Source: RGIG4576 sp964536025 (GTDB lineage: Bacteria > Bacteroidota > Bacteroidia > Bacteroidales > Muribaculaceae). Taken from it: 64,000 nucleotides of DNA. Positions within the stretch are counted from its first letter, which is position 1; each line of letters opens with the position of its first letter. Below the pieces are notes generated by a model. That model was not told the origin of the DNA. It saw only the letters and a program-made list of their open reading frames with translations, and searched no databases. Shown piece by piece: positions 7,096-15,689 of the stretch. The stretch lies in NCBI GenBank assembly GCA_964536025.1, contig CAZHXA010000007.1, positions 8,172-72,171 on the forward strand, in the 5' to 3' direction. Position numbers and translations under genes: made by a program.

Positions 7096-9279
7096 TTATC
7101 TTATTGTTGATACAATTGAAGATAATGTAAATGTATTTGATAATGTACCAGCTGAGTAGGATCCTTTATATACTAAGTCTTCAAATGTGTTACCCGATGT
7201 TACAGAACCTTCTGTGTAAATAGAATAAGAATTTCCGGTAGTCAAATCAGGAGTGGAAATTAATACAGATGTACCTCCTCCATTTCCGCCAGGGCCACCG
7301 GGACCACCTCCGCCAGGACCACCTCCCGGTCTACCCATCATACCTCCAGGCATACCTCCGCCGATTGATTCTTGAGGGTTTGTAAATGTAAGGATGTGAT
7401 TGCCGTTAGCATCGGTAAGTGTAATAGTTGTAATTGTTCCGGAATATTCGATGACACCTTGTTTTGCATTAGCTGTATTAGGTTTGTTGTTTCCTCCGCC
7501 TATACCTACAATAATACCACCTGTAATAGTGAAATTAGCATTATTGTCGCAATCGAAACCACATTCAGGAGTTTGTGCTCCTGATGCTATAACCCAACCT
7601 CCGTTTATAACGAGTGTTCCGTTAGAGTCAATAGCGTCGTTTCCTGTAGATACGCAACGTATTTTACCATCGTTAATAATAATGGAATTTTTAGCATTAA
7701 TACAATCGTCAACAGTATTAATTATTATAGTTCCGCCATTTATTGTCATTATATTTTTGCTTTCAAGTCCTTCTCCTCCATTTTGAGTAGAAGTAATATT
7801 GAATGTACCATTATAAACGGTTAGGTTATTGTCGGCTTTGATTACTTTAGGGTTTGCGTAATCTGTGTTTTCTTCGTTTGTTCCTTGTATTTCAACAAAT
7901 CGTGCCCCTGTTGTTTTAGCTGTGATTGTTGGGCCTTGTAATGAATCTCCAAAAATTGCGTCATTATCGGTGCTAATACATTTTCCACCAATTCCGGTTG
8001 ATAGTAGTTCAAAAGTTCCATTGATAATTTCAAGGTTACCATCAACTTTAATACAAGTTGCAGAATAAGAATCAATGTTACCATCAACATCTGTATATGT
8101 AGCACCTCCTCCTGAAACAGTTATTTTTACGTTACCTCCAGAGAATTTAGCGTTCCCATCAATTGAAAATCCTTTTCCAGCTTCTCCTGAAGATGTGATT
8201 TCAATAGAACCATTGGTCATTGTAAAATCTCCATCTGTTTTAATTACAGTACAATAAGATGGGTCATTGTCGGCAACAACAACATTACCTGAAGCTGTTG
8301 TTACTATAGTTCCTCCACTTATTGTCATATTAGATTTGGTTTTGAAAGCTTTACCTTGGTCGGCTGTCATGTTAATTTGTATGTCACCACCATTTATAAC
8401 TATGTCGCCATCCGATTTAATTCCTTTGGTATCAGCAACGTTGATATCAATGTCGATTATACCATTATTGATTTCTATAAAACCTTCTCCTCCATCAATA
8501 CCATCTCCATTGGTAGTGCGAGTTTTTATGCAACCTCCATTTATAGCTAAACTGCTATTAGAATGAATACCGTCGGATGCTGCCGATAAGATATTTATGT
8601 TACCGGATTCTATTGTAATAGCTTTTTTACTTGCAATTGCATGTTTGGTGTTTCCTTTTACATTTAAAGTTCCGTTTCCTTTAAAAGTAAAAGCTCCTTT
8701 ACTAAACAAGCATCCGTTTTCTCCATTGTTTCCATCACAAATTGATGAAACCGAATTTTCAGGGAGCTCAATTATTGCGTCAACAGCAGATGCAATGTTA
8801 ATTGCACTTCCTTCGGTGTTAGTAATGTTTACATTGTTTAGTACTAATGTTATTTGCGAGTCAGAGACTATTGTTAATGACCCGTTTTGAGTTGTTCCAG
8901 AAAGTTCATATACAATATTTTCGGTTGATGTAGATGTAACTGTTATATTTCCTTCGTTTTTTTCAATTGAAACTCCTTGGAACGCAAAAGGATTGCTTAT
9001 TTCTGTATCATTTTCATTAAATACAATGTTCACGATTTTTTGAGAGTTGCCGAAAGTAACATTCTTAATGTCATTATAAGCGTAAGAGTAACTGCCTGCA
9101 TTGTTTTTTAGATTAAGATTTACAGTTGCTCCATCTTCTGATAACGTTATATTTTCAGCCATATTAATAGGCAATCCAAGAGATATTTTATTACTCTTGT
9201 GAATCCACAATGTCTCAGCTGTCATAGTTATAACCGCAATGGAGACAAGTATAATTGATAATAATGCTGTCTTTTTCAT
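7096..9279 (-). CDS. Secreted beta-helical protein, carbohydrate-binding-domain (DUF4353-like) type
   Basis: A 727-residue exported protein with a signal peptide at residues 1-21. Residues 30-80 hold a short beta-rich segment (KNVTFGNS) seen in many Bacteroidota surface proteins. From about 100 to 620 it is built of repeated turns with patterns such as INGGxIxI, SDGD and NGTFNI, which predict a right-handed parallel beta-helix. A glycine/proline/methionine-rich loop follows (about 635-672), then a final beta domain. Such proteins are usually annotated as carbohydrate-binding domain-containing; the ligand is unknown. There is no obvious sorting domain at its own C-terminus. The start overlaps the upstream gene's stop (ATGA), so the two are translationally coupled. 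Confidence 0.8.
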   Translation of the reverse strand: MKKTALLSIILVSIAVITMTAETLWIHKSNKISLGLPINMAENITLSEDGATVNLNLKNNAGSYSYAYNDIKNVTFGNSQKIVNIVFNENDTEISNPFAFQGVSIEKNEGNITVTSTSTENIVYELSGTTQNGSLTIVSDSQITLVLNNVNITNTEGSAINIASAVDAIIELPENSVSSICDGNNGENGCLFSKGAFTFKGNGTLNVKGNTKHAIASKKAITIESGNINILSAASDGIHSNSSLAINGGCIKTRTTNGDGIDGGEGFIEINNGIIDIDINVADTKGIKSDGDIVINGGDIQINMTADQGKAFKTKSNMTISGGTIVTTASGNVVVADNDPSYCTVIKTDGDFTMTNGSIEITSSGEAGKGFSIDGNAKFSGGNVKITVSGGGATYTDVDGNIDSYSATCIKVDGNLEIINGTFELLSTGIGGKCISTDNDAIFGDSLQGPTITAKTTGARFVEIQGTNEENTDYANPKVIKADNNLTVYNGTFNITSTQNGGEGLESKNIMTINGGTIIINTVDDCINAKNSIIINDGKIRCVSTGNDAIDSNGTLVINGGWVIASGAQTPECGFDCDNNANFTITGGIIVGIGGGNNKPNTANAKQGVIEYSGTITTITLTDANGNHILTFTNPQESIGGGMPGGMMGRPGGGPGGGGPGGPGGNGGGTSVLISTPDLTTGNSYSIYTEGSVTSGNTFEDLVYKGSYSAGTLSNTFTLSSIVSTIR

Positions 9280-9713
9280 GGCTTGAGAATTTTTGAAATT
9301 GAATTACCTGCTTTAATGATATAAGCACCATTGGGTAAATTGGAAATATCCAAACTTGAGCCTTTTTTATGTGCTAATAATGTCCCGGAAAAAGAATAAA
9401 CGTAAATATCAGTGTCTTTTGTTGTGTTTATGATATTTCCATTTAGAGAAATTCCGTTTTGTCCTTCATTTAAATCGTTTAACCCAGAAGAGGGTATTAC
9501 ATTGAATTTTAACATGTTCAATGTTTCGTTAGAATAATAAACGGAAGTTTCGTCATTAAACGTGATTTTTACGCCTTTCCCATCAAATGATAGCTCTTTG
9601 ATTGATGTTATTGCCCATTTCGTTTCATTTGATGTTTCGCATACAATCAACTCATCGGTGGCGACAGCCGATAAGGATAGTGATAGTAATAATGTTAAGA
9701 TTGAATAACGCAT
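9276..9713 (-). CDS. Small exported protein with T9SS-like C-terminal sorting domain
   Basis: A 145-residue protein with a signal peptide (about 1-18, ending SAVATDE). Residues 28-65 form a short beta-rich unit (SIKELSFDGKGVKITF) resembling the N-terminal unit of the 727-residue partner. The last 45 residues (DIYVYSFSGTLL, then LPNGAYIIKAG and KILKP) look like a type A C-terminal sorting domain of the type IX secretion system. There is almost no cargo between the two parts. It overlaps the start of the beta-helical protein by 4 bases, which suggests paired function. Whether this organism has a working type IX system cannot be seen here. Confidence 0.7.
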   Translation of the reverse strand: MRYSILTLLLSLSLSAVATDELIVCETSNETKWAITSIKELSFDGKGVKITFNDETSVYYSNETLNMLKFNVIPSSGLNDLNEGQNGISLNGNIINTTKDTDIYVYSFSGTLLAHKKGSSLDISNLPNGAYIIKAGNSISKILKP

Positions 9714-9739
9714 ATTATTAGAAATTAGGTTTATTAGGG

Positions 9740-9747
9740 CAAAGTTA
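9740..9747 (-). promoter_or_regulatory. -7 element for the T9SS-CTD/beta-helix operon
   Basis: The minus strand reads TAACTTTG, an exact TAnnTTTG match, 27 bases from the start codon at 9713. Confidence 0.5.
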
Positions 9748-9800
9748 ATAAAATTGTAAAATAATTAAGCTTTATATTTTAAATAATAGACAAAATGCTG

Positions 9801-10190
9801 TTATTTGCCGACGACGAGTGAAACTTTTACTTTGTTCATTGGCATGGTGTTATTGTAGCTTACTCCCCACATAAGTTCTGTCCCTTCGTTGAATGAATGC
9901 ATAACACAACTTAATTTCTCCATGTCAACCATGCTTAACCCATAGGAACGAGAACAAGATATTGTTAAAATTACGTTTTTTGAATTACTGCAATCAATTT
10001 CTTTGATATCTTTAAGAACTGACACAGCAAGATTTGCCATATCTTCAGCTTCAGCTTCAATTAATGCCAATTCATTACACAATAAAAGTGGCTCAATATC
10101 TTTTTCTTCTATATTGACAATGCGTTCATTGTTTTCGGACGTAATTCCTTTTATTCTATTTTCAATTTCTGTTCGATCTTTTAAAATCAT
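9801..10190 (-). CDS. Stand-alone FtsZ C-terminal-like domain protein
   Basis: A 129-residue cytosolic protein with no GTPase domain. Residues 54-128 follow the FtsZ C-terminal (tubulin-like) domain by eye: a helix resembling the AISSPLLEDIDLSGA region of E. coli FtsZ, a strand KNVILTIS (71-78) like GVLVNIT, a helix LSMVDMEKLSCVM (85-97), a strand LMWGVSY (106-112) like VVIGTSL, and a final strand VKVSLVV (121-127) like RVTVVAT. The N-terminal 50 residues are a charged helix. There is no P-loop-like GGGTGTG and no conserved C-terminal FtsA-binding tail. It lies 12 bases after lysA, at the end of an operon containing ftsE. It could be a division modulator or a decayed paralogue; function is not established. 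Confidence 0.65.
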   Translation of the reverse strand: MILKDRTEIENRIKGITSENNERIVNIEEKDIEPLLLCNELALIEAEAEDMANLAVSVLKDIKEIDCSNSKNVILTISCSRSYGLSMVDMEKLSCVMHSFNEGTELMWGVSYNNTMPMNKVKVSLVVGK

Positions 10191-10202
10191 GATTAATAAA
10201 AA

Positions 10203-11354
10203 TTATTTAGAGTAAACTTTATTGGGTAAAGCACGCAGGTTGTAACGAGATGCCATTATTTCGCCATAAGCTCCTGCTGTGCGAAGAGCAAGTAAATCTC
10301 CACGTTTGGTAATAGGCAAAATTTCATTTTCTCCGAAACAATCACTTGACTCACAAATAGGCCCTACAACATCATAAACGTCTGTTTGTGTTTCTTGTGT
10401 TGTTATATTTTCTATCTTGTGGTGAGCTTGATAAAGAGCGGGACGAATAAGATCAGTCATGCCGGCATCTGTTATTATAAATTGTTTGGATGTACCTTTT
10501 TTAACATAGGTAACTCGTGTGATTAAAGAGCCACATTGTGCTACAATTGCACGGCCAAGCTCGAAATGCACTTCTTGACCTTCTTCTATGTTCAAATTGT
10601 GCTTAAACACATTGAAGTATGCATTAAAATCGGGAATACTATTTGTATCAGGATTGTCGTAGTCAACGCCGAAACCTCCTCCTACGTTGATGATTTTGAA
10701 CTTAAATCCTAATTCTTTTAAATTATTTTGCAATTCGTTTATTTTATTGCATAGGGTTTCAAAAGGTTCTAATTCAGTTATTTGAGAACCTATATGGAAA
10801 TGTAGACCTATTATATTGATGTTTTTTAAAGTGTTGGAATATTTAAGTATTTCCGGTAGTTGAGTCAAGTTAATTCCGAATTTATTTTCGTTTAAACCTG
10901 TTGTAATATATTTATGAGTGTGTGCATCAACATTAGGATTTACACGAAAAGCAATATCGGCTACTTTCCCTTTTTTACATGCTAATTCATTTATTATTTC
11001 TAATTCAGGAATAGATTCAACATTGAAACACAATATATCGGTATCAAGAGCAAGGTTTATTTCTTTATCCGTTTTCCCAACGCCGGCAAAAACAATTTTT
11101 TTGTTGTCAAAACCTGCATCAATTGAAGCAACTACTTCTCCTCCACTAACGCAATCAACTCCAATGCCAGACTGTTGAATTATACTTAAAATTCGGTCAT
11201 TAGCATTAGCTTTTACGGCATAATGTACTTTATATGGCATGTTTTTACAACACGATTGTATTTCGTTTAATGTTTGTTCAAGTAATTCTAAATTATAATA
11301 ATAAAACGGAGTTTGTTCTTCGCAAAATCTGTTTATAGGAAATTGAGTAGTCAT
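10203..11354 (-). CDS. lysA: Diaminopimelate decarboxylase
   Basis: A 383-residue PLP enzyme converting meso-diaminopimelate to L-lysine, the last step of the DAP pathway. The PLP lysine is Lys48 in YAVKANAN. Other motifs are HIGSQI near 187-192, the phosphate-binding GGGFGVDY (225-232), ELGR (265-268, usually EPGR), the partner-subunit cysteine in CESSD (334-338) and GAYGEIMASRYN near 361-372. It follows lysC by 8 bases, so first and last steps of lysine synthesis are co-expressed. Proline-to-leucine in the EPGR motif is a small deviation in an otherwise complete protein. Confidence 0.94.
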   Translation of the reverse strand: MTTQFPINRFCEEQTPFYYYNLELLEQTLNEIQSCCKNMPYKVHYAVKANANDRILSIIQQSGIGVDCVSGGEVVASIDAGFDNKKIVFAGVGKTDKEINLALDTDILCFNVESIPELEIINELACKKGKVADIAFRVNPNVDAHTHKYITTGLNENKFGINLTQLPEILKYSNTLKNINIIGLHFHIGSQITELEPFETLCNKINELQNNLKELGFKFKIINVGGGFGVDYDNPDTNSIPDFNAYFNVFKHNLNIEEGQEVHFELGRAIVAQCGSLITRVTYVKKGTSKQFIITDAGMTDLIRPALYQAHHKIENITTQETQTDVYDVVGPICESSDCFGENEILPITKRGDLLALRTAGAYGEIMASRYNLRALPNKVYSK

Positions 11355-11362
11355 TTTTCTTA

Positions 11363-12679
11363 TTAGTTATTAAATAAGTGTTCGCTTAGTAAGTTAAGTG
11401 CTGTGATTTTATCATCTTTATGAATTAATACTGAGATGTTGTGATTACTTCCACCATAGGAAATCATTCTCACAGGTATAGTGCGTAACGCATTAAGGAC
11501 ATTTGCTTCAAATCCACAGTTTTGCCATTTTAGGTCGCCAACTACGCAAATGATAACCATATCGTTTTCGACAGTAACTTCTCCCAATTTGTTTAATTCA
11601 GAAACGATTGATTCAATATTTTTTATACTATCTATTGTAACAGAAACACCAACTTCGGATGTGGTAATCATATCAATAGCAGTTTTGTTATCTTCAAAAA
11701 TTTCAAATACTTTTCTCAAGAAACCATGAGCAAGTAGCATTCTGCTTGATTTAATTTTTATTGATGTGATATTATCTTTTGCGGCTACGGCTTTTATCTT
11801 GTTAGTTTCTGAACAATTATGAATTAGTGTACCAAAAGCTTCTGGACACATGGTATTCAGTAATCTTACAGGAATATTGTGCTCTTGAGCTGGTCTTACG
11901 CATGTAGGGTGCAAAATTTTTGCTCCGAAATAAGCTAATTCTGCGGCCTCTTCAAAAGCTAGTTCTTGAACTGGTGCAGTCTTTTCAACATAACGAGGGT
12001 CATTGTTGTGCATACCATCAATGTCGGTCCATATTTGCACTTCTTCAGCGTCAATCATAGCACCAATTATAGATGCAGAATAATCGCTTCCACCTCGTTG
12101 CAAATTGTCTATTGCACCTTCTTGGTTGCGACAAATAAAACCTTGTGTTATATATATATCTGCATCGGCGTTAGCTCGTAATTGAACTGATAGTTGTGCT
12201 TTAATATATCCATAATCAGGCTCTGCATTTTCATCTATACGCATATAATCCAATGCAGGTATTAAAACAGATTTCACTCCTTGCGAAAGCAGGTAAGCGT
12301 GCATAATGTTTGTTGACATTAATTCGCCTTGAGCTAAAATTTCTTTTTCGTATCGTTCAGAGAAATTACTCATAGTATGTAGGCGTATAAAATCAAAACA
12401 TTCTTGAACTTTTGTCTTTGCAAGATTTAAATATTCTTCTTTCTCAAAAATTTCTTCAAGAGTGCGAACATATTTTTGTTTTAGCCCCTCAATAATACCT
12501 TGAGCTCCGTCAATATCTTCGTTATATAGTCGTTCTGAAATCTGAACTAAAGAGTTGGTCGTTCCTGACATAGCAGAAAGCACTATGATGTTTTTTCCAC
12601 GTTTTGTTATAAGTTCGGCTACGTTTTTAATTCTTTGTGCTGAACCTACCGAAGTTCCTCCAAATTTCAATACTTTCAT
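11363..12679 (-). CDS. lysC: Aspartate kinase, monofunctional
   Basis: A 438-residue kinase phosphorylating L-aspartate, the entry step for lysine/DAP, threonine and methionine. KFGGTSVGS at residues 4-12 is the nucleotide-binding start of the amino-acid kinase fold, and QRGGSDYSA (near 195) and WTDIDGM (near 217) are conserved catalytic segments. The C-terminal part (about 300-438) holds paired ACT domains, implying feedback control by an amino acid, probably lysine given lysA next door. There is no homoserine dehydrogenase fusion. It lies between ftsE (48 bases) and lysA (8 bases). Confidence 0.94.
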   Translation of the reverse strand: MKVLKFGGTSVGSAQRIKNVAELITKRGKNIIVLSAMSGTTNSLVQISERLYNEDIDGAQGIIEGLKQKYVRTLEEIFEKEEYLNLAKTKVQECFDFIRLHTMSNFSERYEKEILAQGELMSTNIMHAYLLSQGVKSVLIPALDYMRIDENAEPDYGYIKAQLSVQLRANADADIYITQGFICRNQEGAIDNLQRGGSDYSASIIGAMIDAEEVQIWTDIDGMHNNDPRYVEKTAPVQELAFEEAAELAYFGAKILHPTCVRPAQEHNIPVRLLNTMCPEAFGTLIHNCSETNKIKAVAAKDNITSIKIKSSRMLLAHGFLRKVFEIFEDNKTAIDMITTSEVGVSVTIDSIKNIESIVSELNKLGEVTVENDMVIICVVGDLKWQNCGFEANVLNALRTIPVRMISYGGSNHNISVLIHKDDKITALNLLSEHLFNN

Positions 12680-12727
12680 AGATGTTATATATAATATATT
12701 GAATAAATGTATTCTATTAATAATAAA

Positions 12728-13393
12728 TCAACTTATTATTATGTGCTTATCTTCACAGCGTAATACTTTACCTGGATATTCATTAACTAATTGCAAATTG
12801 TGGGTTGCCATAATAATAGCTGTTCCATTTTTAGCAATTTCGTGAAGTAAAGATACAATTTGATGACCTGTATCAGGATCTAAATTCCCTGTAGGTTCAT
12901 CGGCAAGAATTAGTTCCGGCTTGTTTAGTAAAGCACGTGCTATAACGATACGCTGTTGTTCTCCGCCTGATAATTCATGTGGCATTTTATAGGATTTATT
13001 GTACATTCCCACTTGTTTTAATGTACTTTCTATGCGTTCGTTTATATCATTTTTGTTTTTCCATCCTGTTGCTTCCAAAACGAATCTCAAGTTGTCATAA
13101 ACAGAACGGTCGGTTAATAGTTGAAAATCTTGAAACACTATACCTATTTTACGTCTTAGATAGGGTATCTCTTTCTTTTTTATTGTAGTTAAATCATAAT
13201 CGAGTACCATAGCATCACCTTCAGTAATGGGAATCTCGCTATACATTGATTTCATAAGGCTACTTTTCCCGCTACCAACTCGTCCTATTAAGTAAGCAAA
13301 TTCTCCACTATATAGTTCAAATGTGACGTTCTTAAGTATGATAAGTTCTTTGCGATGAATTTCTACATTCTTAAAATCTGCAATTTTTCTCAT
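12728..13393 (-). CDS. ftsE: Cell-division ABC transporter ATP-binding protein FtsE
   Basis: A 221-residue ABC ATPase. Walker A GRVGSGKS at 37-44, Q-loop FQDFQ near 87-91, signature LSGGEQQ at 141-147, Walker B LILADEP at 161-167 and the switch histidine in ATHN near 196. Length and the E-Q-Q-R signature fit FtsE, which with FtsX controls peptidoglycan hydrolases at the septum. LolD/MacB-type ATPases are the main alternative. No ftsX permease is adjacent, so the partner must be elsewhere. The gene shares an apparent operon with lysine biosynthesis and the FtsZ-like fragment. Confidence 0.88.
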   Translation of the reverse strand: MRKIADFKNVEIHRKELIILKNVTFELYSGEFAYLIGRVGSGKSSLMKSMYSEIPITEGDAMVLDYDLTTIKKKEIPYLRRKIGIVFQDFQLLTDRSVYDNLRFVLEATGWKNKNDINERIESTLKQVGMYNKSYKMPHELSGGEQQRIVIARALLNKPELILADEPTGNLDPDTGHQIVSLLHEIAKNGTAIIMATHNLQLVNEYPGKVLRCEDKHIIIS

Positions 13394-13429
13394 AATGTTT
13401 TCTTAGTGAGATGTTTTCTATTGCTGTTA

Positions 13430-14224
13430 TTATCTTAAATTAAGACGTTTTAGAGTTGCTAATTGTTTCCCATCACCATCGAGGAGAGATATTTCGTCGT
13501 TAGTATTTTTTTTGCAAAATTGGGTTTCTTCAAGAGCAACCAAGAGTGCTGTTTCGATATGCATATCGGGGCACATCATACGTGTTGAAATTAATTCTTG
13601 AAATTCAACCCCCATATCTTTTAACGGGTCTATATATAATGTTCCATTTATAATATTACATCCACTGTTTCCATGAATTTTCATTTCTTGAATATCAATG
13701 ACAATGCGAACATTCTTGGCAGATACACTTTTGTTATTTATAGAGCTTACGGTCCATGCTCCGTTCAAGAAATTTATATCATGATTTTTGAGATACATTA
13801 TATTATGTCCTCTTGTATTCATGAAAGTTAGGTAACGTATATCGTTTTCAATACTTATTTTGTAAGATGCAACATCATTAAGAGCTTTCATAACAGTGCG
13901 TTCTGATGTCGCATTATGGCACATCATCATAGTTGAAATAATGTTATCAAGAATAATTTTATTACCTTCTTGTATATGAACTTTACCATTAATGGTATTA
14001 CAGCCGTTGTTGCCATAGAAAGCACTATCTTTTAAATTGAAAAACAAATAAGCTCTGTCGCGAGTATTGATTTCTTTGTTTTTAATAGAAAGAATAGTCC
14101 ATTCTCCATCAAGATTTTTATTGATGCTTGAAGTTTTTTGTCCTATAGTAGTGTTATTATTCGCGTATATACAAAAAACGTGGCATATAAATATGAACGT
14201 AAGTAAAGCAAATATTTTTTTCAT
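13430..14224 (-). CDS. Exported protein with two META domains
   Basis: A 264-residue protein with a signal peptide (residues 1-21, ending IYA). Two tandem META domains (HslJ-like) are clear: the first about residues 37-145 with LDGEWTILSI, GNNGCNTINGK and TMMMCHNA, and the second about 149-260 with LNGAWTVSSI, GNSGCNIINGT and TRMMCPDM. Each keeps the GCN motif and the MMC cysteine motif, so disulfides may form in the periplasm. Family members are linked to heat shock, novobiocin resistance and envelope stress, but the molecular role is unknown. It is probably the first gene of the ftsE-lysC-lysA run, 36 bases upstream of ftsE. Confidence 0.85.
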   Translation of the reverse strand: MKKIFALLTFIFICHVFCIYANNNTTIGQKTSSINKNLDGEWTILSIKNKEINTRDRAYLFFNLKDSAFYGNNGCNTINGKVHIQEGNKIILDNIISTMMMCHNATSERTVMKALNDVASYKISIENDIRYLTFMNTRGHNIMYLKNHDINFLNGAWTVSSINNKSVSAKNVRIVIDIQEMKIHGNSGCNIINGTLYIDPLKDMGVEFQELISTRMMCPDMHIETALLVALEETQFCKKNTNDEISLLDGDGKQLATLKRLNLR

Positions 14225-14428
14225 CCTGAATAATCTTTTAATTAGTAAAACACGGTAAAGTTACTAAAAAATCCCGAATGCATAATGTAATGTAGGAAAC
14301 TATCATTCAGAAAGTATAATAATTTCAAATTATTTGAGATTAAACAGACGTTTTTATGAAGAAATATTCCAATACATTGAGTGTGGTAAAATCATTAGCT
14401 TTATAAGTTCAAATGAATATATTATTTA

Positions 14429-14455
14429 TTGATAATATATTTTTTTGTACTTTTG
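14429..14455 (+). promoter_or_regulatory. Promoter of the first SGNH hydrolase gene
   Basis: TTG at 14429-14431 and the exact -7 element TACTTTTG at 14448-14455, with a 16-base spacer that is slightly short. The ATG follows 28 bases later. Confidence 0.55.
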
Positions 14456-14482
14456 TATTGTATAATATTAAAAAAGAAAAAA

Positions 14483-15568
14483 ATGAAGAAATTAGCAACT
14501 TTTTTAGGCACATTATTGATATTTATATGTAATCTTTCCGCTAAAGATGTTATTTATCATGATGCAAAAAAATTTCCGCTTTATGGTACAGCTGTAAAAC
14601 ATGATAGCGTGTTTTTTACTCGACTTCCTGACTCTTTGAAAAATATTGTTCGTAAGGAATTATATAATTTAGGGCAAAATACTGCCGGAATGTTTATTCG
14701 ATTCTCGTCGAATGCAAAAAAAATGAAGGTTAAGTGGAATTCTACGTTTAATTTGGAAATGAACCACATGGCACCATCAGGAATAAGAGGCTTTGATATA
14801 TATACTCTTACCGATGGAGATAAATGGGAATTTGTTTCTCCTGCTCGTCCTGTTGTTAATAAAAAAAACAGTACGGCAACAGTGTTTAGTAACAATAAAC
14901 CCGGTATGCGAGAATATATTATGTTTTTTCCGTTATATGATGGTGTAGACTCCTTGTATATAGGTGTTGATTCTTCTGCTGTTATTGAAGGTCCTAAAGT
15001 TGATTTGCCTAAGCGTGAAAAACCGGTTGTTGTATATGGAACAAGTATAACTCAGGGTGCTTGTGCATCTCGTCCGGGAATGTGTCACACAAATATGCTT
15101 GTACGAGATTTGAATCGTGAAGTATATAATTTAGGTTTTAGCGGAAATGGTCGCCTTGATTTGGAAGTAGCTGAGGTAATGTCTTCGGTTGATGCCGGAT
15201 TGTATGTGATTGATTGTTTACCCAATAATAAAGTTGATGCGTTAAAGCAGAATATCGATCCGTTTTTTCAATATTTACGTGAACGTCGTCCTTCAGTACC
15301 TGTTTTGTTTGTGGAATCTCCTATGTTCCCGGGCTATATGTTTGATATGAATGAGGAAGAAACGCTTAAAGAAAAAAATGCAGCATTAAGAGAATATTAT
15401 GAAAAATTGAAAAAACAAGGAGTAAAAGATATTTACTATTTTGAATCAAAGAATATTCTTACAGAAGACCGTCAAGGAACAGTTGACGGATATCATTTTA
15501 CTGATCTTGGCTTTTATAGATTTGAAAAGAATTTGCTTCCTGTTATAAAAACAATCTTAAACCATTAA
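14483..15568 (+). CDS. Exported SGNH/GDSL-type hydrolase (copy 1)
   Basis: A 361-residue exported esterase-like protein. The start at 14483 (MKKLATF) gives a signal peptide of about 20 residues; an upstream TTG in frame is not credible. Residues 25-175 form the beta-rich N-terminal domain found before SGNH hydrolases in Bacteroidota (GFDIYTL at 103-109). The catalytic domain follows, with nucleophile Ser188 in YGTSITQG, block III Asn222 in FSGNG, and Asp335/His338 in DGYHFTD. All four blocks are intact, so it should be active on acyl esters of glycans or peptidoglycan. A paralogue lies at 22880-23989. A hairpin overlaps the stop codon. Confidence 0.87.
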   Translation: MKKLATFLGTLLIFICNLSAKDVIYHDAKKFPLYGTAVKHDSVFFTRLPDSLKNIVRKELYNLGQNTAGMFIRFSSNAKKMKVKWNSTFNLEMNHMAPSGIRGFDIYTLTDGDKWEFVSPARPVVNKKNSTATVFSNNKPGMREYIMFFPLYDGVDSLYIGVDSSAVIEGPKVDLPKREKPVVVYGTSITQGACASRPGMCHTNMLVRDLNREVYNLGFSGNGRLDLEVAEVMSSVDAGLYVIDCLPNNKVDALKQNIDPFFQYLRERRPSVPVLFVESPMFPGYMFDMNEEETLKEKNAALREYYEKLKKQGVKDIYYFESKNILTEDRQGTVDGYHFTDLGFYRFEKNLLPVIKTILNH

Positions 15569-15589
15569 TTTATAAATGGTTTAAGATTG
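15552..15589 (+). terminator. Long hairpin overlapping the SGNH hydrolase stop codon
   Basis: A 15-bp perfect stem (15552-15566 with 15575-15589) whose left arm encodes the last codons of the gene. No T-run follows, so it may stabilise the 3' end or act as a non-canonical terminator. Confidence 0.5.
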
Positions 15590-15681
15590 GAATGTATGAC
15601 TTGACGTCGCCTTTTTAGTAAGATTAAAATTTGATAATAGGTGTTTAACGCAAAATTAACTGAAATAATTATTCTATTTCA

Positions 15682-15689
15682 TAACTTTG
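15682..15689 (+). promoter_or_regulatory. -7 element for the TPR protein gene
   Basis: Exact TAACTTTG match to TAnnTTTG, 19 bases before the ATG at 15709. It overlaps the right arm of a short inverted repeat (AACGCAAA at 15647-15654, TTTGCGTT at 15686-15693), a possible operator. Confidence 0.5.

Noticed and set aside
7372..8890. Several plus-strand ORFs opposite the beta-helical protein
   Set aside because: They are shadows of the repetitive coding strand, rich in Ile/Pro/Ser runs with no start signals or domains.
14429..14482. Longer N-terminus of SGNH copy 1 from a TTG at 14429
   Set aside because: The region contains the promoter -7 element, and the ATG at 14483 begins a normal signal peptide.
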